29,015 nucleotides of DNA from Balneolaceae bacterium UBA1514. Lineage in GTDB: Bacteria; Bacteroidota; Rhodothermia; Balneolales; Balneolaceae. The translations under genes were made by a program, and so were the position numbers. The notes under the pieces are model-generated. The model did not search any database. It was not told the origin of the DNA and saw only the letters and a program-made list of their open reading frames with translations. Location of the stretch: positions 1-29,015 of the forward strand of contig DCQQ01000016.1 of assembly GCA_002323515.1 (NCBI GenBank), in the 5' to 3' direction. Positions 12,093-20,647 of this stretch are shown in pieces. Every line of letters begins with the position of its first letter. Positions within the stretch are counted from its first letter, which is position 1.

Positions 12093-13274
12093 TTCTGCAG
12101 CTTGCTTACCCAGTCCAGTACTCAATGCCACTCCCATCCCACTTAACCCTACCGCCCAAACCATATTCTGGGAGGGTTCAGCTTTGATAATTGGATTTTT
12201 TTCAGGTGTGAAACCCATAATACCCGACCACTCATATTCCACCCCATGAGGATCAATCCCTAACACCTCGTTCATATACCCAAATAAGAAAGATTTTATA
12301 TCTTTGTTAATACCAAATTGAGTGGTGTTTTCACCGGAAACATCCACATGCCTAGCTCCCCCCAACAACAAACGATGTGCCCCAACATTTCGAAAATAAA
12401 TGTATCCTTGGTGAGTATGAAAGGTTCCTTGCCATGGCTGAGAATCTAAAACTTTGGTAAGAAGCACCAAACCTCGCCCAGGGCTCACCGAAATATCTCT
12501 ATCTAGTGATGTTGAAAACGCATTAGTTGCTAAAATGACTGATGAGCTATGAATCTGTCGATTATGTTGGCTAGGATCTTCTACTGTTAAACATACGCCA
12601 TTCGCTTTTTTCGACACATCTACTAAACTCTGCCCCCAAGCCAAGCTTATCCCCATCTGCTCACACAATTGCGCAAATCCAGACCACGCCTTTGCGGGTT
12701 GAAGTTGTCCCTCTCTCGGCATAAAAATAGCTGAGTAGTCATTGATGGTTGTTGGTTTGTACCAATTATCTAGACCAGTTCTTTTTTTTAAAGCTGTATT
12801 ACAATGAGCCAAATGAGTCAATACCCTCTCAAATTCTGCCTCATCAGTAAATAGTTCGTGCCCACCCAAAGGTTCATATCCTATAGCTACATCACCCAGA
12901 ATACTTCTTAGCAAGGATAAACCCAGCCAACGTTCATGCATTCGATCCCATACGTGCTCCGGCCGTTCTAACTGGCTGTCAGCGATAAATTCCCCTATCG
13001 TACCAATGCAAGCAAAGCCTGCATTCCTGGTACTCGCCCCCAATGGAGGAAGGTGACGATCAATAAGAGCAATTTTGGCGGTTGGATGTATTTTAGCTAA
13101 ATGATAGGCCGCTGATAGACCTGTAAATCCTGCTCCAACTACAACAAAATCATAGTTTTTTTCCAATGGTTTGTACGCCAGATAACTGGTTAATGTTTGA
13201 TCCCAACCCAACTCTCTTTCCCAGTATGACCACTCAATATGGCTAGGGCGGTGAACGGATTTTTGCACACTCAT
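12081..13274 (-). CDS. FAD-dependent oxidoreductase, DAO (glycine/D-amino-acid oxidase) family
   Basis: The 397-residue flavoprotein has a Rossmann FAD motif VVVGAGFTGLSAA at 44-56, an acidic residue at the end of the second strand (Asp72), and the flavin-near segment GASTRNAGFA at 79-88. The C-terminal DAO features are FRNVGAHRLLLGGARH and a final GLSGMGVALSTG loop. Relatives oxidise amines or amino acids (sarcosine, gamma-glutamylputrescine, glycine), and the oxidase part of MnmC belongs to the same fold. Substrate is unknown. It begins 15 bases after the M20 amidohydrolase, so the two are probably one operon. An N-terminal extension of about 40 residues precedes the FAD motif and includes WSYWERE, a segment I have seen in related Bacteroidota proteins. 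Function is left open. Confidence 0.85.
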   Translation of the reverse strand: MSVQKSVHRPSHIEWSYWERELGWDQTLTSYLAYKPLEKNYDFVVVGAGFTGLSAAYHLAKIHPTAKIALIDRHLPPLGASTRNAGFACIGTIGEFIADSQLERPEHVWDRMHERWLGLSLLRSILGDVAIGYEPLGGHELFTDEAEFERVLTHLAHCNTALKKRTGLDNWYKPTTINDYSAIFMPREGQLQPAKAWSGFAQLCEQMGISLAWGQSLVDVSKKANGVCLTVEDPSQHNRQIHSSSVILATNAFSTSLDRDISVSPGRGLVLLTKVLDSQPWQGTFHTHQGYIYFRNVGAHRLLLGGARHVDVSGENTTQFGINKDIKSFLFGYMNEVLGIDPHGVEYEWSGIMGFTPEKNPIIKAEPSQNMVWAVGLSGMGVALSTGLGKQAAELVS

Positions 13275-13289
13275 TACATTACCTCAGGC

Positions 13290-14486
13290 TTATTCTTTCC
13301 CTGTTTCACCCGAACCGCCAATAGCTAATGATACCATTAAGGGCATTGCCGTTTCAAAAAAACCAGGATCAACATTGTATTTTGGATGATGCCAAACATA
13401 CTTTGAATCACTTTTTTGAGCCCCACTACCGACGAAGAAAAAAGCACCTGGAAAAAATTGCTGATAAAACGAAAAATCCTCTCCAGCCATGATAGGACGT
13501 TCCATTTCTACGACCTTATCAGATGTAAATAAGTTCTTTGCATGATTAAGTACTTGTTTCGCTGCCCGCTCATCATTGATTACAGCAGGGTATCCTTTGT
13601 TAATTGTCAAGGAAATTTCAGCATCATAGGCTTGAGCAATACCCGCACAAATTTGGTGCATTCGCTTCTCAATACGCTTTACCGTAGCGCTAGAAAAGCT
13701 TCGTATAGTTCCCCATAATTGAAGCTTTTCCGGAATTATGTTGTGGGCCGTACCTCCCTCAATTCTGCCAATCGTTACCACTGCCGATTCTGTTGGATCA
13801 ACGCTTCGACTTACAATAGTTTGAAAGGCGGAAATACATTCAGCTGCAATTACCACAGGATCAATGGCTTCATGAGGGCACGCCGCATGTCCACCAACCC
13901 CGCGAATAGTCACGTGAAACTCATCTGGAGCCGCCATTAATTCCCCTGGACGAGTGGTAATTGTTCCCACTTTATGCGACGGAGAGGTATGCAGACCGAA
14001 TATCTGCTGAATGGGATACTTTTGTAACCATCCTGTCTCACAAAGCAAACGCCCACCTCCTGGTAATGTTTCTTCACCGGGTTGGAAAATTAACAGCACT
14101 TTTCCCGATATATGGGAAGTATGTTTCGCCAATACTCGCGCGACTCCTAATAAATTAGCGGTATGCGCATCATGACCGCAACAGTGGGCTATCCCTGGTC
14201 GCGTTGAAAAAAAATCAGTTTTAGCTTCGCCCTCCTCCTGTATGGGCAGCGCGTCGATATCTGCCCTCAAAGCAACTACTCTGTCCGACGCAATGTCGCC
14301 CTCAATTATTGCTATACAACCTGTGTCCAAAGGTCTTTCAACAACCAAACCTAGCTGCGTCAATTGCTGCTCAATATAGTTGGTTGTTTCAAATTCCTGA
14401 TAACTCAGTTCGGGAAAACGATGCAGATATTCCCTTTCTTCATTAGCCTGTTTTAGATAAGGAGTACACCACTGTTGAATGTTCAT
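13290..14486 (-). CDS. M20-family amidohydrolase (hippurate / N-acyl amino acid hydrolase type)
   Basis: The 398-residue protein is an M20D-type metal-dependent amidohydrolase, which cleaves N-acyl amino acids or similar amides. Metal-ligand motifs are present: HCCGHDAH with Cys103 and His105, FQPGEE with the catalytic Glu at 138/139 (family form FQPAEE, with Gly for Ala here), GLHTSP with His166, and late in the protein MAGEDFSFY and a C-terminal WHHPKY. The dimerisation domain lies between about 185 and 300. No signal peptide is seen, so it is cytoplasmic. It is first in a two-gene unit with the FAD oxidoreductase. The real substrate (hippurate, IAA conjugates, acyl-amino acids) cannot be told from sequence. 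Confidence 0.93.
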   Translation of the reverse strand: MNIQQWCTPYLKQANEEREYLHRFPELSYQEFETTNYIEQQLTQLGLVVERPLDTGCIAIIEGDIASDRVVALRADIDALPIQEEGEAKTDFFSTRPGIAHCCGHDAHTANLLGVARVLAKHTSHISGKVLLIFQPGEETLPGGGRLLCETGWLQKYPIQQIFGLHTSPSHKVGTITTRPGELMAAPDEFHVTIRGVGGHAACPHEAIDPVVIAAECISAFQTIVSRSVDPTESAVVTIGRIEGGTAHNIIPEKLQLWGTIRSFSSATVKRIEKRMHQICAGIAQAYDAEISLTINKGYPAVINDERAAKQVLNHAKNLFTSDKVVEMERPIMAGEDFSFYQQFFPGAFFFVGSGAQKSDSKYVWHHPKYNVDPGFFETAMPLMVSLAIGGSGETGKE

Positions 14487-14526
14487 CGGTTAGTTGATAT
14501 AGGAGTTGATTGGGCTGAAACTTTCG

Positions 14527-14541
14527 TACGAGTTATTCGTA
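14527..14541. promoter_or_regulatory. short inverted repeat in the divergent M20 / DUF4097 control region
   Basis: TACGA (14527-14531) and TCGTA (14537-14541) form a perfect inverted repeat around five bases. It lies in the 86-base gap between the divergent starts at 14486 and 14573, so it could be an operator acting on either gene. A TATAAT string at 14556-14561 lies only 11 bases before the plus-strand start and is probably too close to serve as its -10 element. The repeat is short and may be chance. Confidence 0.3.
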
Positions 14542-14572
14542 TGTTCTTATGCACTTATAATGTAGGAAAACT

Positions 14573-15826
14573 ATGCGTTCATTTTCTTGGGAAATCTTTG
14601 TAGGGGCTATTCTGCTATTTTTTGTGGCTATACTAGTGAGCAACGAAAAAGAGGCAAAAGAAAGGCGTGAGGCAGGACTAGATGGAACGAAGAATATTTT
14701 CTCTGGGACTCAAAACCTAGAATCAAAAATTCAGCAAAAAGCCAGGGAAATAGAACAGAAAATTAAAGAGAACACAACGGGACGACTTTCCCAATCGCAG
14801 GCTCTTCAAACAATACCTAATCAATCTATAACAGGCACCCAGGATTCACCATCAATGTCTGAAGCGCGATTGGGTCAATGGATCGAATCATCTCCTGGAA
14901 TATATACCTTTTCGTCGGTACTCTCACTTAATAACAAGGAATCTCTTAGCATAGATATTCCTTTTGGTAGCTTAGAATTTAGTAGTGAGGCTAGTGGGAG
15001 TAAGGGGAAACCTCTACTTATTTTGACTGCTTCTGGAAAAATCCAGGACGCAAACTGGTTACAAAACCAACTGAGTATTATTGATTCGAGTACTAATAGT
15101 GGGGTGAGGGTATTTATGAGTAAATCGGGAAATAAAACGTCTAATTTTCAACTCCAAGCAAGACTTATCATTCCCGAAGAAACCAACGTGAATGCCAAAA
15201 CACAAAGCGGACATATTGAATTATCAAACATAGCCGGTAAGCATTCCTTGAACACAAAAGGTGGGCATGTTGAAGTCGTGGATGTAAAAGGATCCTTAGA
15301 AGTTACATCTGGGGGTGGGCACATTGATGTATTGGATATGGAAGGAGACTTAGAACTATTTACCAAAGGAGGCCATATTACCCTAGAGAATGTATCTGGC
15401 AATATTAAGGCCACTACAAATGGGGGATATATAGATTTAGATGAGTTGGAAGGGAGTTTATGGGCGCTGACAAAAGGAGGGAATATCACTGTTTCTATCG
15501 CACATGCAGGTGAGCGTGTCACCTTGATCACCGAAGCAGGTAATATTCGTTTATCAAGCTCGGAAACTAAACCCTATTTTTGTACAATGAATGCTAATGC
15601 AGGAATAAATTTCGGTAATTCGGCTATTGTTGGAAATCTTTTTGGTTCATTTACAGGTTTTTTATTTCCACAAGAAAAACTAGATGACTATGCTAGTGAT
15701 TTACAAAACTTATTTAACACCATGGATCTAAGTGCATTTGAAAATCCTACATATGGTAGTTTTGGAGTTTTACCTTTGGTTAACCTATCCGCAGAACTTG
15801 GCACTATTACGACTGAATTTGAGTGA
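14573..15826 (+). CDS. membrane-anchored DUF4097-like beta-solenoid protein
   Basis: The 417-residue protein has an N-terminal hydrophobic helix (about 7-23, ending AILVSN), a charged helical or coiled-coil stretch (about 24-70) and a long beta-rich region. Residues 213-302 are five consecutive 18-residue repeats, each starting Gly-His/Tyr-Ile/Val and ending in a Gly. A sixth, irregular unit begins at 303. This matches the DUF4097 (putative adhesin) family, whose molecular role is not established. The regular 18-residue step suggests a beta-solenoid with one turn per repeat, exposed on the periplasmic or outer side. It is 6 bases upstream of mnmD, so both may share a transcript, with no obvious functional link. 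A long open frame on the opposite strand here follows from the repeats and is not a gene. Confidence 0.8.
   Translation: MRSFSWEIFVGAILLFFVAILVSNEKEAKERREAGLDGTKNIFSGTQNLESKIQQKAREIEQKIKENTTGRLSQSQALQTIPNQSITGTQDSPSMSEARLGQWIESSPGIYTFSSVLSLNNKESLSIDIPFGSLEFSSEASGSKGKPLLILTASGKIQDANWLQNQLSIIDSSTNSGVRVFMSKSGNKTSNFQLQARLIIPEETNVNAKTQSGHIELSNIAGKHSLNTKGGHVEVVDVKGSLEVTSGGGHIDVLDMEGDLELFTKGGHITLENVSGNIKATTNGGYIDLDELEGSLWALTKGGNITVSIAHAGERVTLITEAGNIRLSSSETKPYFCTMNANAGINFGNSAIVGNLFGSFTGFLFPQEKLDDYASDLQNLFNTMDLSAFENPTYGSFGVLPLVNLSAELGTITTEFE
15209..15478 (+). repeat. five 54-base coding repeats (18-residue solenoid turns)
   Basis: Five units of exactly 54 bases, with no insertion or deletion between them, encode GHIELSNIAGKHSLNTKG-like turns. 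Conserved positions are Gly1, His/Tyr2, Ile/Val3, Gly10 and Gly18. The DNA of the units has diverged clearly while the protein pattern is kept, which points to an old, selected structural repeat and not to recent duplication. Confidence 0.85.
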
Positions 15827-15832
15827 TCTAGG

Positions 15833-16648
15833 ATGACAAAATTTGATCCTTTTGTAACCGAAGATGGGTCTTCTACCCTCTTTTCCAAACAGTATAATCA
15901 GTACTATCACAATCCGAACGGAGCCTTATCAGAGAGTCAAACGGTATTCATTGAGCGCCTGAATATTCAAGAACATCTGAAGGTACATAATGGGCAACTT
16001 AAGATTTTTGAAATGGGCTTTGGCACAGGGCTCAATTTCTTGTTGGCCGCCCAAGCGTTTTTGACGGCTTACCCCAACCTATTGGTTAAAGATGCAGCCG
16101 AATTGCATTTTTATTCGGTCGAAGCCTACCCCATTTCTGCCGAAGTTGCGGCAACGTTTCAGTATCCCATTGTTTGGCAAAAAAATACGCTGACCGATTG
16201 GATTTCAACCAGTCTGAATGGAATTAAGAAGGGATGGAATCATCATCAACCAGAGGAGGATATTCCCATTTTCTTACATTTGTATTGGGGTAATATTCAA
16301 GAGATCACCGAACTAAGTCCTCGTAATCAAGGTATCGATTTCTACTTTCACGATCCTTTTTCCATTCAGCAGAATCCAGAGTGTTGGGAACCAAGTATTT
16401 TTGAGCGTTACAAGAAATGGGGGCATACTCAAGCGAAAGTAAGTACCTATGCTGCTGCCACTCAAATTCGCGCAGCTATGGTCATTGCCGGCTGGCAAGT
16501 GTACAAAGCCACCGGAGCCCTTGGGAAAAGGGAAATGACTATAGCTAGTTTGGAAAAACTGCCCTATGAAGTCCTCCAAGACCAGCAGTTAAAAGCCTGT
16601 GATAACCAACGCTTAACCGAGCGTTGGAATGCAGGAGAATGGTTGTAA
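15833..16648 (+). CDS. mnmD: stand-alone tRNA (5-aminomethyl-2-thiouridine)-methyltransferase MnmD
   Basis: The 271-residue protein corresponds to the N-terminal methyltransferase half of E. coli MnmC, which methylates nm5(s2)U34 to mnm5(s2)U34 in wobble positions using S-adenosylmethionine. The SAM loop EMGFGTGLNFL is at 60-70. The family segment HDPFSIQQNPECW, with Asp174 at the place of the conserved catalytic Asp, follows. Length fits the stand-alone form, with no FAD-dependent MnmC(o) half attached. It starts 6 bases after the DUF4097 gene and ends 7 bases before the convergent serA stop. The missing oxidase half might be supplied by another DAO-family protein, or not needed if MnmEG makes nm5U directly from ammonium. 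Confidence 0.9.
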   Translation: MTKFDPFVTEDGSSTLFSKQYNQYYHNPNGALSESQTVFIERLNIQEHLKVHNGQLKIFEMGFGTGLNFLLAAQAFLTAYPNLLVKDAAELHFYSVEAYPISAEVAATFQYPIVWQKNTLTDWISTSLNGIKKGWNHHQPEEDIPIFLHLYWGNIQEITELSPRNQGIDFYFHDPFSIQQNPECWEPSIFERYKKWGHTQAKVSTYAAATQIRAAMVIAGWQVYKATGALGKREMTIASLEKLPYEVLQDQQLKACDNQRLTERWNAGEWL

Positions 16649-16655
16649 TCGGCAA

Positions 16656-18245
16656 TTAACTCAAAGAAATAAAACGCGGGGCTTTTACGCCATCCATACC
16701 TTGGATGTTTTGCATTTCTTCTTGGCTTAGCTTACGGTCGACGGCTACTGCAGTAATCGCATTTGACCCTTTTGATGCTCGTCCTAAACTCAGCGCACCG
16801 ATATTGATGGATTCCTCCGCCAAAGCACCACTTACCGAAGCCAACATACCTGGTTTATCCTCATTTTGATAAAGTAATAGATCTCCTTCCAAACGCATTT
16901 CCAAACCATAACCATCAATGTCTACCACTCGAAAATCTCCATCACCAAATAGAGTAGCAGAAATACTTTTGTACTCTTCATTCTTAGGCATACGAATAGT
17001 GATCAAGTCTGAGAAGGTTTTAGTTTTGTTGGAAGTTACTTCCTTAATCTCGAAACCACGCTCGTCCGCATAAATACGAGCGTTAATTAAATTAATGGAG
17101 TCATCGACATACTCACTAATAATTCCCTTAAGAATACCATCTGTAAGTACATCGGCGTATTTGGTGCAATCCCCAGCGTATTCAAATTCTAATTCGCTGG
17201 TTTGTTCTGGTGATAATTGTACCATAGCCTTACCTAGTTTCTCTGCTAGAATTAGATATGGTTGGACCTCTTTGTTAGTTAAGAGTGCAATTGATTTACC
17301 GTTTATGCTGCCTTTATAGTTGGTATTCTCGAGCGCATCAGCCATCTGAGCAGCTATTTGTTCCGCTACTTTTTCCTGAGCTTCCTCAGTAGATGCTCCC
17401 AAATGTGGTGTACAAATGACCTTTGGATGGGCTAACATCTGATAAATTTCTTCTGTAGGTGGTTCAGTTGAATACACATCCAAGGCAACACCCCCTAATA
17501 CTCCCTCATCCAATAATTGAGCTAAGTCAGATTCCTCGTAAATTCCACCACGAGCACAGTTAACCAAGCGCATGCCTTTTTTAAGATTTTCTTTGTTTGC
17601 CAAAGAAATAAGACCTTTGGTCTTTTCGGTCAGTGGGGTGTGTACGGTCACATAGTCACTTGTGGAGAGAAGTTCTTCAAGCTCCACTAGCTTCACACCT
17701 AAGTTTTGAGCATGTTCTTGAGTAGAAAATGGGTCATATGAAATAATCTCCATCCCAAAAACCTTCATTCTCCTAGCAACCTCGGATCCAATTTTCCCCA
17801 AGCCCACAACACCTAAAGTCTTTCCGTGAACTTCGATCCCCATATATGCCTTTCGATTCCATCCTCCTCCTTTTACCGTTTGCACTGCTTCTGGGATATT
17901 TCGTGACATCGCAATGATTAACCCGCAGGTGTGTTCTGCAGTTGAAATGGTATTTCCATCAGGAGTATTCATGACTAGTACACCTTTTGCAGTAGAAGCA
18001 GGGATGTCTATATTATCAATCCCTACCCCTGCGCGACCAATAACTTTAAGTTTTGGGGCATGTTGCAGAAGTTCAGAAGTAACCTTGGTAGCACTTCGGA
18101 CAACAAGTCCATCATATTCACCAATACATGCATTCAATTCTTCAAGTGTAAGGGTACCGGGTTGTAACGCTTTAATACCACGTTGTTCAAAAACGTGTTT
18201 ACATACTGAGTCTACATTATCGAGGAGGAGTACAGAAAATGACAT
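16656..18245 (-). CDS. serA: D-3-phosphoglycerate dehydrogenase (long form with ACT domain)
   Basis: SerA oxidises 3-phosphoglycerate with NAD+ to 3-phosphohydroxypyruvate, the first step of serine synthesis. The 529-residue protein is the long form. The substrate domain is at the N-terminus; the NAD domain has GLGKIG at 148-153; catalytic residues are Arg232 (NCARGG), Glu261 and His281 (TPHLGAS). An intervening ASB domain follows at about 315-445 and an ACT domain at about 455-529, which in relatives allows serine feedback. It is last in the minus-strand run purF-engB-serA, with a 96-base gap after engB. Its stop lies 7 bases from the end of convergent mnmD. Confidence 0.97.
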   Translation of the reverse strand: MSFSVLLLDNVDSVCKHVFEQRGIKALQPGTLTLEELNACIGEYDGLVVRSATKVTSELLQHAPKLKVIGRAGVGIDNIDIPASTAKGVLVMNTPDGNTISTAEHTCGLIIAMSRNIPEAVQTVKGGGWNRKAYMGIEVHGKTLGVVGLGKIGSEVARRMKVFGMEIISYDPFSTQEHAQNLGVKLVELEELLSTSDYVTVHTPLTEKTKGLISLANKENLKKGMRLVNCARGGIYEESDLAQLLDEGVLGGVALDVYSTEPPTEEIYQMLAHPKVICTPHLGASTEEAQEKVAEQIAAQMADALENTNYKGSINGKSIALLTNKEVQPYLILAEKLGKAMVQLSPEQTSELEFEYAGDCTKYADVLTDGILKGIISEYVDDSINLINARIYADERGFEIKEVTSNKTKTFSDLITIRMPKNEEYKSISATLFGDGDFRVVDIDGYGLEMRLEGDLLLYQNEDKPGMLASVSGALAEESINIGALSLGRASKGSNAITAVAVDRKLSQEEMQNIQGMDGVKAPRFISLS

Positions 18246-18341
18246 GATGAGGCTTCGTGAGAGTTATTAATTGTGAAATAAATTTTGATAGATAAAATGG
18301 TATGATCGGAGAAATTACGCCATAATTATTTAACAGTTCCA

Positions 18342-18929
18342 TTAATCGACAAATTCCCTAATTAGTTCTTTAATATCGGCAATTCCATCCCTATTCTCAG
18401 CAGAATATGAAAGAATGGGAACCTCTATATTCATGTTATAAAGCAACTTTTTTAGACTTGATTGTGCTTGTTGCACTTTATTTTTTGAGATTTTATCCGC
18501 TTTTGAAAGCACTACTGAGAAAGGAATCTGTTCAGTAGCTAACCAGTAAAAAAAATCTTCATCTAGTGCCGAGGGTGGATGTCTTGCATCTATTACGTGG
18601 AGAACTAAACGAAGTGTTTCTCGCTGAATTAAATAAACTCGTATGTTTTCTCCCCAACGTTCTCGCTCTTTCTTAGGTACTTTAGCGTACCCATAGCCTG
18701 GTAAATCAACAAGGTAGCATGTCTCACCCACTTTATAATAGTTCATCTGCTGGGTTTTACCTGGCACATTGGAAGTACGAGCTAAATTTTTTCTTTTGAG
18801 CAAAGCATTGATTAACGATGACTTCCCCACATTAGACCTACCGGCAAAACAAAACTCGGGTAAGTCCATTGGTGGGCAGTCTTCTAATCGCGGTGCGCTA
18901 GTAATAAACGTTGCGGGATCATTAAACAT
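18342..18929 (-). CDS. engB: ribosome-biogenesis GTP-binding protein EngB (YsxC/YihA)
   Basis: EngB is an essential small GTPase needed for maturation of the large ribosomal subunit. The 195-residue protein shows G1 GRSNVGKSS at 30-38, a G2 loop with PGKTQ at 56-60, G3 DLPG at 75-78, G4 LSKAD (SKAD at 142-145, a common EngB variant of NKxD) and G5 SAE at 176-178. Length and the DLPGYGYAK motif are typical. It begins 23 bases after the purF stop on the same strand and is probably co-transcribed with it. Confidence 0.97.
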   Translation of the reverse strand: MFNDPATFITSAPRLEDCPPMDLPEFCFAGRSNVGKSSLINALLKRKNLARTSNVPGKTQQMNYYKVGETCYLVDLPGYGYAKVPKKERERWGENIRVYLIQRETLRLVLHVIDARHPPSALDEDFFYWLATEQIPFSVVLSKADKISKNKVQQAQSSLKKLLYNMNIEVPILSYSAENRDGIADIKELIREFVD

Positions 18930-18952
18930 GCCAAGTAATCCTGCTAAAGGTG

Positions 18953-20464
18953 TTATACCAGCTCATTTTCTTCTTTTTCAGCTCCGAAATTAACTGGAAC
19001 CGGATACTTAGAGGTAAAGCAAGCGGTGCAATAATCATTATCTGAAGGGTTGGCCTCCTTCACTGCGTTTACTAATCCATCCGGAGACAAATATCGAAGA
19101 CTATCCACTCCAATCTCTTCGGCTATTTTAACAATGTCCCGATCAAATCGATTGGCAATGAGTTCCTCAGGTGATGGAAAATCCATCCCATAATAACAAG
19201 GACTAATAATAGGTGGAGAGCTCACCAGAAAATGAATTTCTGCAGGATTACACTCTCGAATCATATTAACCAGATACTGGGAAGTAGTACCCCTAACAAT
19301 ACTGTCATCGACGATAATGACCGAGCGTCCTTCTATCACTCCTTTCACAGGGTTGAATTTTGTACGTACTTTTTGTTCTCGAGATTTTTGCCCTGGGGAT
19401 ATAAAGGTTCTGCCTACATAATGATTTCGAATAAGGCCTATATCATATTTACAGTCGAAGCCCATTTTTTGGTTTTCACTAGCATACCCTATAGCAGCAG
19501 TATTTGAGGAATCAGGAACAGAAATAATAACAGGTTTACTTCCAGTCTCTTTTTGGACTACTTCATGAATAGGATGTTCCTTTGCTAGGGCTTTACCTAG
19601 ATTCCGACGAATCTTATCCACCATCTCACCAAAAATCATACTGTCGGGTCGGGAAAAATATACATACTCAAAAATACACTGTGAGGTTGCAGTCCCATCT
19701 TTAGGTGAAATATGATAGGAAGTTAACTCTGAAGGACTAAGGCCTTTCTCATTTGCGTTATGAGGAATAACCAATACCTCCCCTGCCTCAACATCTCTCA
19801 CATAGTCTGCTCCTATAATATCGAAAGCGCAAGTCTCAGAGGCTACACAATAGGCTCCATCTTTAACTCCTAGAGCTAGAGGCCGAAACCCATTCGGGTC
19901 TCGTACGGCAACCAAGCCCTCGTCAGTAAGTATGACCAAGCAAAAGGCTCCTTCAATCTGACCTAAAGCATCTAAGATTTGATCCATTTGCTGCTCTTTC
20001 TTGCTTTGAGCAATCAAATGCAGAATAAGCTCGGTGTCAGAAGTACTCTGAAACAACACCCCATTTTTGGTAAATGATTCTCTTATTTGCTTCGCATTCG
20101 AGAGATTTCCATTATGCCCAATGGCAATATTGCCGGATCGATAATGTACCCTAAACGGCTGTATATTGGCCGGGTTTTTGGATGATCCCGAAGTAGAATA
20201 CCGATTATGCCCAATTGCGGAGCGCCCTTTCAGAATTTTTTTAAAAATTTTGGGCTTATCAAACACACTTAAAACTAATCCAAAATCTTTGTAGGTCGGC
20301 ATGACTTTTCGCCCTTTATCCTCATCAAAATATGAGGTAACTATCCCTGCCGATTCCTGACCCCGGTGCTGCAAGGAATGCAGACCATAATAACTGAGTA
20401 AAGCTGCCTCTGGGTGATCGGCTATTCCAAAAATACCACAGTATTCACGTGGCTTATCGCTCAT
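18953..20464 (-). CDS. purF: amidophosphoribosyltransferase (glutamine PRPP amidotransferase)
   Basis: PurF makes 5-phosphoribosylamine from PRPP and glutamine, the first step of de novo purine synthesis. The 503-residue protein has the Ntn-glutaminase domain with nucleophile Cys9 (YCGIFGI), which implies removal of an 8-residue propeptide. GQESAG, GHNRYST and GHNGNL follow, and the PRPP loop VIIVDDSIVRGTTS is at 382-395. Four cysteines at 263, 423, 479 and 482 (the last two as CTAC) match the [4Fe-4S] ligands of the Bacillus-type enzyme, so it probably carries an oxygen-sensitive cluster. It is first in a run with engB and serA and divergent from the Asp-box gene. Confidence 0.97.
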   Translation of the reverse strand: MSDKPREYCGIFGIADHPEAALLSYYGLHSLQHRGQESAGIVTSYFDEDKGRKVMPTYKDFGLVLSVFDKPKIFKKILKGRSAIGHNRYSTSGSSKNPANIQPFRVHYRSGNIAIGHNGNLSNAKQIRESFTKNGVLFQSTSDTELILHLIAQSKKEQQMDQILDALGQIEGAFCLVILTDEGLVAVRDPNGFRPLALGVKDGAYCVASETCAFDIIGADYVRDVEAGEVLVIPHNANEKGLSPSELTSYHISPKDGTATSQCIFEYVYFSRPDSMIFGEMVDKIRRNLGKALAKEHPIHEVVQKETGSKPVIISVPDSSNTAAIGYASENQKMGFDCKYDIGLIRNHYVGRTFISPGQKSREQKVRTKFNPVKGVIEGRSVIIVDDSIVRGTTSQYLVNMIRECNPAEIHFLVSSPPIISPCYYGMDFPSPEELIANRFDRDIVKIAEEIGVDSLRYLSPDGLVNAVKEANPSDNDYCTACFTSKYPVPVNFGAEKEENELV

Positions 20465-20501
20465 CGTTTCTCCAACTGATTTTAAGTTGCCTAAAGATAA
20501 C

Positions 20502-20528
20502 CAAACTTATGGAGTTACTCGCATCAAA
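20502..20528 (-). promoter_or_regulatory. candidate promoter of purF
   Basis: On the minus strand, TAAGTTTG (20509 down to 20502) is a full match to the Bacteroidota -7 element TAnnTTTG. A TTTG lies 15 bases further upstream (20528-20525), a spacing slightly shorter than usual. The predicted start would leave a leader of about 30 bases before the purF ATG at 20464. No purine operator was recognised. Confidence 0.45.
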
Positions 20529-20594
20529 TTATCCACAACATATCACCACTTTAACCACTATTCTTTCTGGTTGATGTATGTCATGCTAGACATT

Positions 20595-20624
20595 TTGAGT
20601 ATTCCACGCCATATTAGATTTTTG
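20595..20624 (+). promoter_or_regulatory. candidate promoter of the Asp-box protein gene
   Basis: TTG at 20595-20597 is followed, after exactly 19 bases, by GATTTTTG at 20617-20624, which matches five of the six fixed positions of TAnnTTTG. The predicted start lies near 20631, about 180 bases before the ATG. It is only a candidate; a closer promoter could exist. Confidence 0.3.
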
Positions 20625-20632
20625 CTAACCAA

Positions 20633-20647
20633 TTCAACTTAGTTGAA
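20633..20647. promoter_or_regulatory. perfect inverted repeat next to the predicted transcription start
   Basis: TTCAAC (20633-20638) and GTTGAA (20642-20647) pair perfectly around TTA. The site sits just after the candidate promoter at 20595-20624, where an operator or a 5' end hairpin would be expected. No regulator is known. Confidence 0.35.

Noticed and set aside
15148..15531. 127-codon open frame on the minus strand inside the DUF4097 gene
   Set aside because: It is the mirror image of the 54-base coding repeats. Its Pro/Ser periodic pattern comes from the repeat, not from its own selection.
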